Shown here one piece after another: positions 17,264-26,555 of a stretch of DNA of 64,000 bases (positions are counted from its first letter, which is position 1; each line of letters opens with the position of its first letter). The position numbers were made by a program, and so were the translations under genes. Source of the stretch: JAHJDS01 sp964569795 (lineage in GTDB: Bacteria > Desulfobacterota > Desulfarculia > Desulfarculales > JAHJDS01); the NCBI GenBank assembly GCA_964569795.1, contig CAZMVB010000007.1, forward strand, positions 62,001-126,000. Direction: 5' to 3'. The notes below the pieces were generated by a model, which searched no databases, had not been told where the DNA came from, and worked only from the letters and a program-made list of their open reading frames with translations.

Positions 17264-19147
17264 ATGGCCAAGGTCTATCGGGGCCGGCGGGGACCGCGCC
17301 TGATCAAGCGCGGCCTGGCGGTGCTGGCCGCCTCGCTCCTGGCGCTGATCCTCATCGGGGGGATCGCCGGCCGCGGCAAGCTGTCCGACTGGGACCTGGC
17401 CTACCTCAACGTCGGCGTCCTGGAGGAGCCCAAGACGCTCAATCCGTGGCTGGCCACCGACACCTGGTCGCTGCGGGTGATGAGGCTGATCTACCAGCCG
17501 CTGATGATCCGCAACCCCAAGATGAAGCTGATCCCCTGGCTGGCGGCCGGACCGCCCCTGCCGGAATACGGCCGGGCCACGATCCGATACTACCTGCATC
17601 GCATCGGGCGAAGGTCCCATCAGCCGTGGCTGATGCTGAACCTGCCCAGTTCCCGGGCCGGGGCCCTGACCTACCTGATCAAATTGCGCCAGGCCATGTG
17701 GTCGGACGGGACGCCCTTTACCGCCGCCGACGTCATTTTCACGGCCGATCTTATCCGCCGGTTCAAGGTGCCGACCCACTACGCCATGTGGGAGTTCGTG
17801 GAAAAGGTGGAAAGGGCCGGACTCCGGGCGGTCAGGTTTCATCTGTCCCGGCCCGAGCCGTCGTTCCTGCGGCGAACCCTGGTGGCCACGCCCATCGTCC
17901 AGCGCCGGCAGTGGGCCAAAATCGTCGCCCTGGCCCGCGAGGCCAGCTCGCCCCTGGTCCAGTTGATGCGCTACAACCTGGAAAGACCGGTCGGCCTGGG
18001 GCCCTTCGTCCTCAAGCAATGGCGGCACGGCGTCTATTTGTTCATGGTGCGCAACGACCGTTTCTTCGGCCGGGGCAGGGTCTTTTCCGGGATGCGGCTG
18101 GGGCCCCACATTCCGGGGATGATCATCAAGGTTTACGGCACCTCGGACGCGGCCATCCTGGCCCTGCGCAAGGGCGCCATCGACTTCTACTGGAACACCA
18201 TCCTGCCCGGCTACATTCGCCAGATCGAGGGCGAGCACGACATCAGGCTCTTCAACAACGAGAAGAGCGGCTTCTATTTCTTCGGATTCAACCTGCGCCG
18301 CCACCCCTTCGACGACGTCAACTTCCGACGGGCGGTGGCGACGATGATCAACAAGAAGTTCATTGTCGAGCGCATACTCCAGAAGGCGGCCGAGCCCCTG
18401 GTGACCTTTGTGCCGGCCGGAAGCGACTACTTCTGTCCGGGTCTCAGGTCGTGCGGCGAGGGCCTCACCCTGGACCAGCGGATCAAGGCGGCCTACCACA
18501 TTCTCAAACGGGCCGGTTACACCTGGCGCACCCCTCCGGTCACCGCCGGCGGCCGCATCGTCCAGGGCGATGGCCTGATTCGACCCGACGGCCGGCCGGT
18601 CCAGGAGTTCACCATCCTCACCCCGCCGGCCGACTACGATCCGGGCCGGGCCATGGCCGGGATCATGATCCAGGAGTGGCTCCGGCTGATCGGGATCCCG
18701 GCCCTGGCCCGGCCCATGGGCTTCGGGGCCCTGGTCCATCGCGTCAAACAACGGCACGATTTCGCCACCTTTGTCTTCGGCTACGGCAACCTGAGGCCCT
18801 ATCCCAGCTATCTGTGGGCCTTTTACCACTCTTCCCGGGACCAGCCCGGCGACTGGAACATGAGCGGTTACCGGTCCCGGCAGTTCGACCGCCTGGCCGA
18901 TAGGGCCAAGCGGACGGTCGATCACGCCCGGCAGCGGGAACTGGTGCACCAACTCCAGCGGATCCTGGTCCGGGACATCCCCTATTTCCCCCTGTACAAC
19001 CCGCGCCTGGTGGAGGGAGTGCGGCGGGACCGGTTTCGAGGTTGGGTCATGATGCGCAACGGTATCGGTAACGTCTGGTCGTTCTGCCGGATAAGGCTGA
19101 CGCCCGGGGACTCCCCGCCCCGCCGCGTCGGGTCGGCCCGCCCATGA
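17264..19147 (+). CDS. oligopeptide/dipeptide ABC transporter substrate-binding protein
   Basis: This is a family 5 extracellular solute-binding protein, 627 residues. An N-terminal membrane anchor (about 20-42) takes the place of a clear lipobox. The typical segments EEPKTLNPW and LRQAMWSDGTPFTAADVIFT are present, together with late GAIDFYWN and FNNEKSGFYFFGFN. It captures peptides, nickel chelates or similar ligands in the periplasm for the permease genes that follow. I favour ATG 17264, which has GGGGAG just upstream, although ATG 17243 is in frame. The stop overlaps the next start (ATGA), showing translational coupling with the permease. Confidence 0.9.
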   Translation: MAKVYRGRRGPRLIKRGLAVLAASLLALILIGGIAGRGKLSDWDLAYLNVGVLEEPKTLNPWLATDTWSLRVMRLIYQPLMIRNPKMKLIPWLAAGPPLPEYGRATIRYYLHRIGRRSHQPWLMLNLPSSRAGALTYLIKLRQAMWSDGTPFTAADVIFTADLIRRFKVPTHYAMWEFVEKVERAGLRAVRFHLSRPEPSFLRRTLVATPIVQRRQWAKIVALAREASSPLVQLMRYNLERPVGLGPFVLKQWRHGVYLFMVRNDRFFGRGRVFSGMRLGPHIPGMIIKVYGTSDAAILALRKGAIDFYWNTILPGYIRQIEGEHDIRLFNNEKSGFYFFGFNLRRHPFDDVNFRRAVATMINKKFIVERILQKAAEPLVTFVPAGSDYFCPGLRSCGEGLTLDQRIKAAYHILKRAGYTWRTPPVTAGGRIVQGDGLIRPDGRPVQEFTILTPPADYDPGRAMAGIMIQEWLRLIGIPALARPMGFGALVHRVKQRHDFATFVFGYGNLRPYPSYLWAFYHSSRDQPGDWNMSGYRSRQFDRLADRAKRTVDHARQRELVHQLQRILVRDIPYFPLYNPRLVEGVRRDRFRGWVMMRNGIGNVWSFCRIRLTPGDSPPRRVGSARP

Positions 19148-20115
19148 AACGCTACTTCATTTCCCGCCTGCTGCAGATCCTGCTGGTCCTGTTCATTGTT
19201 CTGACCGTCCTGTTCATCCTGTTCCGGCTGGCCCCCGGCGACCCGGTGGACCGGATGGTCGATCCGAGCATGACCCCCAAGGATCAGGCCCACCTCAAGG
19301 CCGAGCTCGGCCTGGACCAGCCCATCCCCATCCAGTACCTGGTCTATCTCAAGAACTTCGTCACCGGCAATTTCGGGTACTCGTTCCACTACGGCAAGCC
19401 GGTGATCGACATCATCGCCGACCGGCTGCCCAACACCATCCTCCTGTTCACGACGGCGGTGTTGCTGTCGGCCCTGGTGGGCGTGGCCTGGGGCAAGATC
19501 GCCGCCTGGAAAAAGGGCCACCCCCTGGACACCTCCCTGACCCTGGTCTCCCTGGTGACCCATACCCTGTTTCTGCCCTGGGTGGCCCTGCTGCTCATCT
19601 GGCTGCTGGGATACAAGCTGGGCTGGTTCCCGATCAACGGCATGATCTCGGCCAAGGTCTGGCTGGACCCGAGCGCCGGCTTTCTGACCCGGGCGGCGGA
19701 CATCCTGCACCACATGATCCTGCCCCTGGGGACCCTGTTCCTGCTCCAATTCGGGACCTACCTGCTGGTGATGCGCAGCTCGATGCTCGAGACCCTGCGC
19801 GAGGACTACATCATGACCGCCCGGGCCAAGGGCCTGAGGGAAAAGGACATCCGCAACCGGCACGCCGCGCCCAACGCCCGCCTGCCGGTCATCACCAGCA
19901 TCGGACTGTCGCTGGCCTTTTCCATCAACGGCGGGGCCATCACCGAGACCGTGTTCAGTTGGCCCGGCATCGGCCGGGAACTGGTCCGGGCGGTGAGCCA
20001 GAACGACTATCCCCTGGCCCAGGCCTCTTTCCTGCTCCTGTCCCTGGTGGTGCTGTTGTCGAACCTGGTGGTGGATTTGCTGTACGCCTATTTCGATCCC
20101 CGGATCCGGTACTGA
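19144..20115 (+). CDS. oligopeptide ABC transporter permease (DppB/OppB family)
   Basis: The first inner-membrane permease subunit, 323 residues. It begins with the hallmark N-terminal helix MKRYFISRLLQILLVLF followed by LAPGDPVDRMV. The EAA loop that docks the ATPase is DYIMTARAKGLREKDI at about 220-235. Six membrane helices are expected and visible as hydrophobic blocks. It overlaps the binding-protein stop by 4 bases and is followed by the second permease after 11 bases, so it is the second gene of a five-gene operon. Confidence 0.93.
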   Translation: MKRYFISRLLQILLVLFIVLTVLFILFRLAPGDPVDRMVDPSMTPKDQAHLKAELGLDQPIPIQYLVYLKNFVTGNFGYSFHYGKPVIDIIADRLPNTILLFTTAVLLSALVGVAWGKIAAWKKGHPLDTSLTLVSLVTHTLFLPWVALLLIWLLGYKLGWFPINGMISAKVWLDPSAGFLTRAADILHHMILPLGTLFLLQFGTYLLVMRSSMLETLREDYIMTARAKGLREKDIRNRHAAPNARLPVITSIGLSLAFSINGGAITETVFSWPGIGRELVRAVSQNDYPLAQASFLLLSLVVLLSNLVVDLLYAYFDPRIRY

Positions 20116-20126
20116 GGTCGCTGCGG

Positions 20127-21038
20127 ATGGTTTTCGACTCGCCCCCGAGCCGGCACCCCTGGGCCCAGCGTTTCCGAGAGGGCTGGGGCCTGTTCCGGCG
20201 CAACCTGTTCGGCCAGATCGGCCTGATCCTGCTGGGCCTGTTCGGCCTGATGGCCCTGCTCAGCTACCTGCCGCCCCTGATCGATCCGATGTACCACCCC
20301 ATGGTCGGGGTGGACCCCCAGATCATGCACACCACCGGACCCAGCTGGCGCCACTGGCTGGGAACGGACTTCATGGGCCGGGACATCCTGAGCCAGCTTC
20401 TGGCCGGGGCCCGGGTGGCGTTCATGGTCGGGGTGTCGGCCGCCTTCATGAGCATCGTCCTGGGAGGCTCGGTCGGGATGATCGCCGGATACGCCGGGGG
20501 ATTCCTGGACACCCTGCTGATGCGGACGGCGGACATCATCATGGTCCTGCCGACGCTGCTGGTCATCCTGATGCTCAGCTCGTTGTTCGGGCAGTTGTCC
20601 ATCGTGACCATCGTGGTGATGATCGCCCTGTTCCGCTGGCCGGGGGTCAGCCGGGTGATCCGGGCCCAGACCCTGTCCCTGAAGCAGCGGCCGTTCATCG
20701 ACGCCGCCCGGGTGGCCGGGGCCTCCCACACCCGGATCATCTTCAAGCACATCATGCCCAACGTCCTGCCGCTGGCCTTCCTGTACATGACCTTCCGGGT
20801 GACCTCGGCCATCATCATCGAGGCGGCCCTGTCCTTTCTGGGCTTCGGCGACCCGACCACGGTCAGTTGGGGAATGATGCTCCAGTGGGTCTGGAAGACG
20901 GGCCACATGTTCGAGGCCCCCTACTGGCTGCTGCCGCCGGGCATCTGCATTTCGCTGTTGACCTTGTCCTTTTACCTGCTGGGCCGGGCCATGGAAGAGG
21001 TCCTCAATCCCCGTCTGAGAAGCATGGAAGAGGGCTGA
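20127..21038 (+). CDS. oligopeptide ABC transporter permease (DppC/OppC family)
   Basis: The second permease subunit, 303 residues. It has an N-terminal helix after FRRNLFGQIGLILLG and the characteristic GTDFMGRDILSQLLAGARVAF. The EAA loop reads RPFIDAARVAGASHTRII. The final segment ALSFLGFGDPTTVSWGMML is diagnostic of this subfamily. I place the start at ATG 20127, because upstream in-frame codons lie inside the preceding permease; GAGG precedes it. It follows oppB by 11 bases and is followed by the first ATPase after 15 bases. Confidence 0.93.
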   Translation: MVFDSPPSRHPWAQRFREGWGLFRRNLFGQIGLILLGLFGLMALLSYLPPLIDPMYHPMVGVDPQIMHTTGPSWRHWLGTDFMGRDILSQLLAGARVAFMVGVSAAFMSIVLGGSVGMIAGYAGGFLDTLLMRTADIIMVLPTLLVILMLSSLFGQLSIVTIVVMIALFRWPGVSRVIRAQTLSLKQRPFIDAARVAGASHTRIIFKHIMPNVLPLAFLYMTFRVTSAIIIEAALSFLGFGDPTTVSWGMMLQWVWKTGHMFEAPYWLLPPGICISLLTLSFYLLGRAMEEVLNPRLRSMEEG

Positions 21039-21053
21039 TCGGGAGACGAAGCG

Positions 21054-22043
21054 TTGTCCCTGCTCGAGGTGGAACATCTGAGCGTCGGTTTTCGGACCTC
21101 CTTGGGGGTCCTCAAGGCGGTGGAGGACGTCTCGTTTCGGGTCGAGGCCGGCCGGTCCCTGGGACTGGTGGGCGAGTCCGGCTGCGGCAAGACGACCATC
21201 GGCCTGGCCTGCCTGGGCATCCTGCCCGAAAACGGCCGGGTCAGCGCCGGGCGGATCAGTCTGGACGGAGAGAACCTGCTGGACAAGTCCGAGGAGGAAA
21301 TGCGGCACGTCCGCTGGAAGGACATCGCCATGATCTTCCAGGCGGCCATGAACGCCCTCAACCCCGTCCACCGGGTCGGTGACCAGATGGTCGAGGCCAT
21401 CCTGACCCACCAGCCCGAGCTGTCCCCGGCCCGGGCCCGGCAGCGGGTCAGGGACCTCTACCAGCTCGTCGGCCTGTCCGCCGACCGGCTGGACGACTAC
21501 CCCCACCAGTACAGCGGCGGCATGCGGCAGCGGGCGATCATCGCCATGGCCCTGGCCAACAACCCCAAGCTGATCATCGCCGACGAGCCGACCACGGCCC
21601 TGGACGTGATCGTCCAGGACCAGATCCTGCGCGAGACCAGGGTCCTCCAGCAGGAGTTCAACATCGGCATCATCTTCATCTCCCACGACATCTCGATCGT
21701 GGCCGAGGTCTGCGACGACATCGGGATCATGTACGCCGGCCAGCTGGTCGAGAGCGGCCCGGTGGAGGCGGTCCTGTACCACCCGGGACACCCCTACACC
21801 CGGGCCCTGGTGTCCTCCTTCCCCCGCTTGGAAGGGGAAAAGACCAAGCTGGCCCCCATCCCGGGCGAGCCGCCCAACCTGGTGGGGACCATCCCCGGGT
21901 GCCGGTTCTGCGACCGGTGTCCCCAGCCCGAGTCGTCCTGCCGGCTGGCACCGCCCCAGTGGCAGGAGATGGGCCCGGAGCATCACGTTTTGTGCGACCA
22001 CTGCGACGTTGCTCGGAACCGGAGGCCGGAAGGCAATGCCTGA
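21054..22043 (+). CDS. oligopeptide ABC transporter ATP-binding protein (OppD family)
   Basis: A 329-residue ATPase with Walker A GESGCGKTT (about 41-49), signature YSGGMRQR (about 157), Walker B LIIADEPTTALD (about 180), and the C-terminal oligopeptide-transporter extension with cysteines in PGCRFCDRCPQPESSC. Those cysteines may bind an Fe-S cluster, as seen in some OppD proteins. The start is TTG at 21054 after GGGAG. It overlaps oppF by 8 bases, giving coupled translation. Confidence 0.92.
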   Translation: MSLLEVEHLSVGFRTSLGVLKAVEDVSFRVEAGRSLGLVGESGCGKTTIGLACLGILPENGRVSAGRISLDGENLLDKSEEEMRHVRWKDIAMIFQAAMNALNPVHRVGDQMVEAILTHQPELSPARARQRVRDLYQLVGLSADRLDDYPHQYSGGMRQRAIIAMALANNPKLIIADEPTTALDVIVQDQILRETRVLQQEFNIGIIFISHDISIVAEVCDDIGIMYAGQLVESGPVEAVLYHPGHPYTRALVSSFPRLEGEKTKLAPIPGEPPNLVGTIPGCRFCDRCPQPESSCRLAPPQWQEMGPEHHVLCDHCDVARNRRPEGNA

Positions 22044-23052
22044 GGTCAGCCCCCGGACCGACGCCCCCCTGGTCCTGATGAGCCGGGTCAGCCGGTTCTA
22101 CCGGACCCGGGTCGGCATCTTCGGCGGCCGGGGCCGGCTGGTGACCGCCCTCGACCGGGTCTCCCTGTCCTTTATGCCGGGCGAGATCTTCGGCCTGGTG
22201 GGCGAGTCGGGCAGCGGCAAGACCACCTGCGGCCGGCTCCTGGTCGGTCTCGAACGGCCCGATCAGGGCAGCATCCTGTTGAACGGCCGGGACATCACCG
22301 GCCTCAAGGGCCGGGCCTACCGGGCCTACCGGCGTCAGGTCCAGATGGTCTTCCAGGACCCCTACCAGTCGCTCAACCCCCAGCTGACCATCCTGGACAG
22401 CGTGTCCGAGCCGCTGATCACCAGCCGGATCTGCCGGCCCCACCAGCGGCGGGACCTGGTCCGGGAGGCCCTGCAGCACGTGGGCCTGTCCCCGCCCGAC
22501 GATTTCCTGTACCGTTTTCCGCACCAGCTCTCCGGCGGCCAGCGCCAGCGGGTGGCCATCGCCCGGGCGATGATCGTCGATCCGGCCTGCGTCGTGGCCG
22601 ACGAGCCGACCTCGATGCTGGACGCCTCGTACTCGGCCCAGATCTTCGAGATCCTGCTCGAGATGCGCCGCCGGTTCTCGACGACGGTCATCTTCATCAC
22701 CCACTCCCTGGCCGCGGCCAGGTATCTGTGCGACCGGATCGCGGTCATCTACCGGGGCAGCCTGATGGAGCAGGGGCCGGCCACCCGGATCATCGAACAC
22801 CCCCGCCATCCCTACACCCGGGCCCTGCTGGACGCCACGCCCAAATTCGGGCGCGGCGCGGCGCCGCCGCGGTACGACACCCTGCTTCAGGCCGAACGGA
22901 TTTCCAGCGGCGGCGGCTGCGCCTTCTATGCCCGCTGCCAGTGGGCCCGCCGCACCCGCTGCGCCCGCGAGGCCCCGGACTGGCGGGAAGTCGGCCCGGA
23001 CCACGTCGCCGCCTGTCATTACCTCGAAACCGGGGCCGAAACCGAGACCTGA
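22036..23052 (+). CDS. oligopeptide ABC transporter ATP-binding protein (OppF family)
   Basis: The second ATPase, 338 residues: Walker A GESGSGKTT, signature LSGGQRQR, Walker B CVVADEPTSMLD, and a cysteine-bearing C-terminal extension (GCAFYARCQWARRTRC). A preceding segment, RVGIFGGRGRLVTALDRVS, is usual for OppF. The ATG at 22036 overlaps the oppD stop and has GGAAGG just upstream; an in-frame ATG at 22009 is less well placed. Last gene of the transporter operon. A 170-base gap separates it from the Npt-like gene. Confidence 0.92.
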   Translation: MPEVSPRTDAPLVLMSRVSRFYRTRVGIFGGRGRLVTALDRVSLSFMPGEIFGLVGESGSGKTTCGRLLVGLERPDQGSILLNGRDITGLKGRAYRAYRRQVQMVFQDPYQSLNPQLTILDSVSEPLITSRICRPHQRRDLVREALQHVGLSPPDDFLYRFPHQLSGGQRQRVAIARAMIVDPACVVADEPTSMLDASYSAQIFEILLEMRRRFSTTVIFITHSLAAARYLCDRIAVIYRGSLMEQGPATRIIEHPRHPYTRALLDATPKFGRGAAPPRYDTLLQAERISSGGGCAFYARCQWARRTRCAREAPDWREVGPDHVAACHYLETGAETET

Positions 23053-23222
23053 TGTCCCGGCCGGACGGCCCTCGTCCGGGCGGGCCGGCCTGGTTGTCAA
23101 CCAAGGCCACTGTAGTTATGATACGCTTGGCATGGCGGCGGCCTGGAAGAACGGGGCCGCCGGCCGGAAACGGGGTGGGCCGGTCGTCCGGGGCCGGCGG
23201 GCAGGGCGGATCACCGAAATCC

Positions 23223-26081
23223 ATGCTTGAAAAGACATTCAAACTGATCAAGATCCAACCCGAGGAAGTCAGTCTCTTCCTGTGGACGGCGGCCCTTTTC
23301 TTTCTGATCAGGGCCGCCGGACTGGTCTTCGACAACTTCGCCGAGACGACCTTTCTCAAGCGCTTCGGCGTCCAGTACCTGCCCCTGGTTTACGCCGCCA
23401 ACGCCATTCTGACCTTCTTCATCATGGGCGGCATGATGGGCGTCATCCGCAAGATGCCCAGCGCCCGGCTGCTGGCCTGGCTGATGGTCTTTTGCGGCGT
23501 GTCGGTGGGGCTGCTGCGGCTGGTGGTCGCCCTCAAGGTGTCCATGGTCTATCCGGTGCTCTTTCTGCTCCGGGCCCAGTACATGGCCCTCCAGGCCCTG
23601 ATCTTCTGGAACCTGGCCAACGACCTGTTCAACACCCGCCAGTCCAAGCGGCTCTTTCCCCTGCTGGCCGCCGGCGGGGTGCTGGGGGCCATCGCCGGCT
23701 CCTTCGGGACACCGGCCCTGGCCCGGGCGGTCAGCGTGGACAACCTGATGCTGGCCTACATGGTCACCACCATCGCCGCCGGGGCCGTGGTCTGGCGCAT
23801 GTCCCAGGTCTTTCCGACCCTGGCCGTGCCGGAAAAGGGGAGCGCCAGCGAGCGGAAACCGTCCCTCAAGGAGGAACTCCGGGACATCTGGCCGCTGATC
23901 AGGGAATCGACCCTGGTCAAGATCATGATCCTGCTGACCCTCCTGCCCAACATCGCCATCCCGATCCTGAACTACCAGTTCAATCTGATCGTCAACTCGG
24001 CCTACGGGACCGAGGGCGGCCTGATCGGGTTTCTGGCCTACTTCTACGGGGTGATGAATGTCATCAGCCTGGTGGTCCTCCTGTTCGTGGGGCAGATCTA
24101 TTCCCGGTGGGGCCTGCCGGCGGCCCTGATGTTCCACCCGGCCAACTACATCCTGGCCTTCCTGGCCCTGTTCTTCCGGTTCAACGTCATCAGCGCCGTT
24201 TACGCCCGGATCTCGACCAACATCCTGCGGGTGACCATCAACAATCCGGCCCGGGAGGTGCTGATGGGCCTGTTCCCGGCGGCCATCCGGCCCTTGATCC
24301 GGCCCTTTTTGCGGGGGACGGTGGTCCGGGTGGGCATCCTGGTCGGTTCGGGTCTGATCCTGCTCTCCGATCTGGTGCTGACGCCCTCGACCGGACTGCC
24401 GGCCTGGTTCAAGCCGTATTTCACCTGGGGCCTGGCCGCGAGTGCGGTCGCCGTGAAGTCCAACATTGTCGGGGTCTCCCTGGGCCTGCTGGGGGCCTTC
24501 ATCGGCCTGGGCTGGCTGATCACCAGCATCTGGCTCAAGCGGTCCTACTCCCAGGTCCTGATGGACATCATCTCCCGGGACGTGGTGGACCTGAAGTCCC
24601 TGGAAAAGGACGACGTCTCCCAGATGTTCCAGGACAAGCGGGCCCGGGATCAACTGATCCAGGCCTGTCAAGGCACCCAGGGCCCGGTCTGCGTCTGGTA
24701 CGCCGAGCTGATGAAGGCCCAGGGCGTCAAGGACGTGGACAAACACCTGCTGGATCTGATCCGGAACAAGGACGAGGAAACGGTCATCGGGCTGTTGCCG
24801 CTGTTGCCCGAGGGGATGGACCCCGAGGCGGTGGACACCTTCGAGCGGTTGGCCGATCCGACCCGTCCGTCGCTGACCCGGGCCCTGGCCGAGGCGGCGG
24901 GCAAACTGCCGCCCGACCACGCCCGGCGGTTCCTGGAGGACCTGCTCCGCCAGGACAACGTTCTCGAGGTCAAGGCCACGGCCGTGGCCGGCCTGTACCA
25001 CCACGACCCGGACCGCTACCGGTCCGTGATCGACGACTGGCTCGACTCCGACGACGTTGACCAGCGCCTGGCCGGGGTCATCGCCGCCGGAGGGTCGGGC
25101 GACGGCGGTTACCTGGCCCGGCTGCACCGGCTGTTGACCCGGGAGGCCGATCGCCGGGTGACCAGCCAGATCCTGATCGCCCTCAATCAGCTCGGCGATC
25201 CCCAGGTCTGGAACCTGGTCCTGGCCCGCCTGGGGAGCGATCCGGTCCCGATCGAGGTCCTGCGGGACTTCCCCATCACCTCGGACGACGGCGTCCGGGC
25301 CTTCATCCGCCTCCTGGGTCAGGATGACGATCAACTGCGCGCCCTGGCCCAGGACAAGCTGCGGGAGGCGCCCTACCACAACACCCAGCTGATGATCGAG
25401 TGGCTGGCCGCGCCCCAGCGCCGGATTCGCGAGGGCCTGTTCGAGCTGATGGAATCGCTGCAGATCAGCGATTTGGACATCATCGTCTTCGGCCGCACCG
25501 AGACCGAGCGGGCCTACCGCAACCTGGTCGAGGCCGAGGCCCTGGGGCGGCTGGCCCCCGAGGGGCCCGAGCGCGACCTCTTGATCAGCCATCTCCGGGA
25601 AAAGAAGGACGAGCGCCTCAAGACCATCATCCGGGTCCTGGCCACCCAGGGGGACCCGGTCCGGATGCGGATCGTCCTCCGGGGCCTGTCCTCGACCGAC
25701 GACCGGCTGCGATCCAACGCCCTCGAGGCCCTGGAATCCATGGTCGGCCGGAACCTGTCCCGGGCGATGATGCCCCTGCTGGAGGACCTCAGCCCGGCCG
25801 ACTGCCTGGCCGCCGGCCGCCGCCTGTTCAACATCCGCCAGGACTTCCAATCAGGGCCGGAGCTGTTCGATCATCTTTTGACCAAGCATGACTGGGTGAC
25901 GCTCTATCTGACCTTGTGTCTGGTGGCCGAAAACGGTCCGGCCGAGCGCTACCGGGACCGGATCGAGCCCCTGACCCGGGCCGACAACGATCAGGTGGCC
26001 CGGCTGGCCGGGAAGCTGCTGGGCCGGGGTCCGGCGTCACCCCAGAGAGGAGGAGACCATGTCTTCGACGGGAGCGGCTGA
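23223..26081 (+). CDS. Npt1/Npt2-like (ATP/ADP translocase-type) transporter with HEAT repeats
   Basis: The first ~430 residues contain about twelve hydrophobic helices in the style of nucleotide transporter/MFS-like proteins (TLC family), beginning FLWTAALFFLIRAAGLVFDNF. The rest, to 952 residues, is soluble and made of helical HEAT-like repeats. Known relatives pair this architecture with cyclic-nucleotide-binding domains; here that domain is a separate overlapping gene. The ATG at 23223 lacks a strong ribosome binding site. The stop overlaps the following start by 23 bases. The transported substrate is unknown: free-living bacterial members need not be ATP importers, and a sensor role is possible. 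Confidence 0.75.
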   Translation: MLEKTFKLIKIQPEEVSLFLWTAALFFLIRAAGLVFDNFAETTFLKRFGVQYLPLVYAANAILTFFIMGGMMGVIRKMPSARLLAWLMVFCGVSVGLLRLVVALKVSMVYPVLFLLRAQYMALQALIFWNLANDLFNTRQSKRLFPLLAAGGVLGAIAGSFGTPALARAVSVDNLMLAYMVTTIAAGAVVWRMSQVFPTLAVPEKGSASERKPSLKEELRDIWPLIRESTLVKIMILLTLLPNIAIPILNYQFNLIVNSAYGTEGGLIGFLAYFYGVMNVISLVVLLFVGQIYSRWGLPAALMFHPANYILAFLALFFRFNVISAVYARISTNILRVTINNPAREVLMGLFPAAIRPLIRPFLRGTVVRVGILVGSGLILLSDLVLTPSTGLPAWFKPYFTWGLAASAVAVKSNIVGVSLGLLGAFIGLGWLITSIWLKRSYSQVLMDIISRDVVDLKSLEKDDVSQMFQDKRARDQLIQACQGTQGPVCVWYAELMKAQGVKDVDKHLLDLIRNKDEETVIGLLPLLPEGMDPEAVDTFERLADPTRPSLTRALAEAAGKLPPDHARRFLEDLLRQDNVLEVKATAVAGLYHHDPDRYRSVIDDWLDSDDVDQRLAGVIAAGGSGDGGYLARLHRLLTREADRRVTSQILIALNQLGDPQVWNLVLARLGSDPVPIEVLRDFPITSDDGVRAFIRLLGQDDDQLRALAQDKLREAPYHNTQLMIEWLAAPQRRIREGLFELMESLQISDLDIIVFGRTETERAYRNLVEAEALGRLAPEGPERDLLISHLREKKDERLKTIIRVLATQGDPVRMRIVLRGLSSTDDRLRSNALEALESMVGRNLSRAMMPLLEDLSPADCLAAGRRLFNIRQDFQSGPELFDHLLTKHDWVTLYLTLCLVAENGPAERYRDRIEPLTRADNDQVARLAGKLLGRGPASPQRGGDHVFDGSG

Positions 26082-26547
26082 GCCCGCCCAGGAAACCAGT
26101 CTGTCCCAGAGGATCCTGCTGCTCAAGGGCATGGACATGTTCGCCGGACTGACGGTCAGCCAGCTGGCCGCCGTGGCCACGGTGGTCGAGGAGGTGGACT
26201 ACTCGCCGGACGAGGTCATCATCCACGAGGGCGAGGTCGGCGAGGAGATGTACCTGATCGTCTCGGGGTCGGTCCTGGTCACCAAGCGGGCCGAGGACGG
26301 CTGCGACGTGGACCTGGACACCCTCAAGGCCGGCACCTATTTCGGCGAAATGGCCCTGTTCGACCTGCTGGCCCGGTCGGCCACGGTCACCGCCCGGGAG
26401 GCGACCTCGCTGCTGGTGCTCCACAAGCGGGAGTTTGCCGAGACGGTCCGCGAGTATCCCGAGGTGGCCCTCCAGATGTGCCGGGAACTCAGCCGCCGGC
26501 TGCGCGGACTCCACGAGAAGATCAAGGCCCTGCCGATCTGTTTCTAG
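26059..26547 (+). CDS. cyclic nucleotide-binding domain protein (Crp-type, no DNA-binding domain)
   Basis: A 162-residue single cNMP-binding domain. It shows the beta-barrel sequence VIIHEGEVGEEMYLIVSGSV and the phosphate-binding cassette GTYFGEMALFDLLARSATVTA at about 90-110. The cassette contains E and R at the expected sites for cyclic nucleotide binding. No HTH follows, so it is not a Crp regulator. The start overlaps the Npt/HEAT gene by 23 bases with AGAGGAGG upstream, so the two are translationally coupled. It probably forms the ligand-binding regulatory subunit of that transporter. Two adenylate cyclases in this window could supply cAMP. Confidence 0.88.
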   Translation: MSSTGAAEPAQETSLSQRILLLKGMDMFAGLTVSQLAAVATVVEEVDYSPDEVIIHEGEVGEEMYLIVSGSVLVTKRAEDGCDVDLDTLKAGTYFGEMALFDLLARSATVTAREATSLLVLHKREFAETVREYPEVALQMCRELSRRLRGLHEKIKALPICF

Positions 26548-26555
26548 CCCGTTTC

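Noticed and set aside
23211..25850. Long minus-strand open frame opposite the Npt/HEAT gene
   Set aside because: Low-complexity Gly/Asp/Gln/His-rich composition, typical of antisense reading of GC-rich genes.
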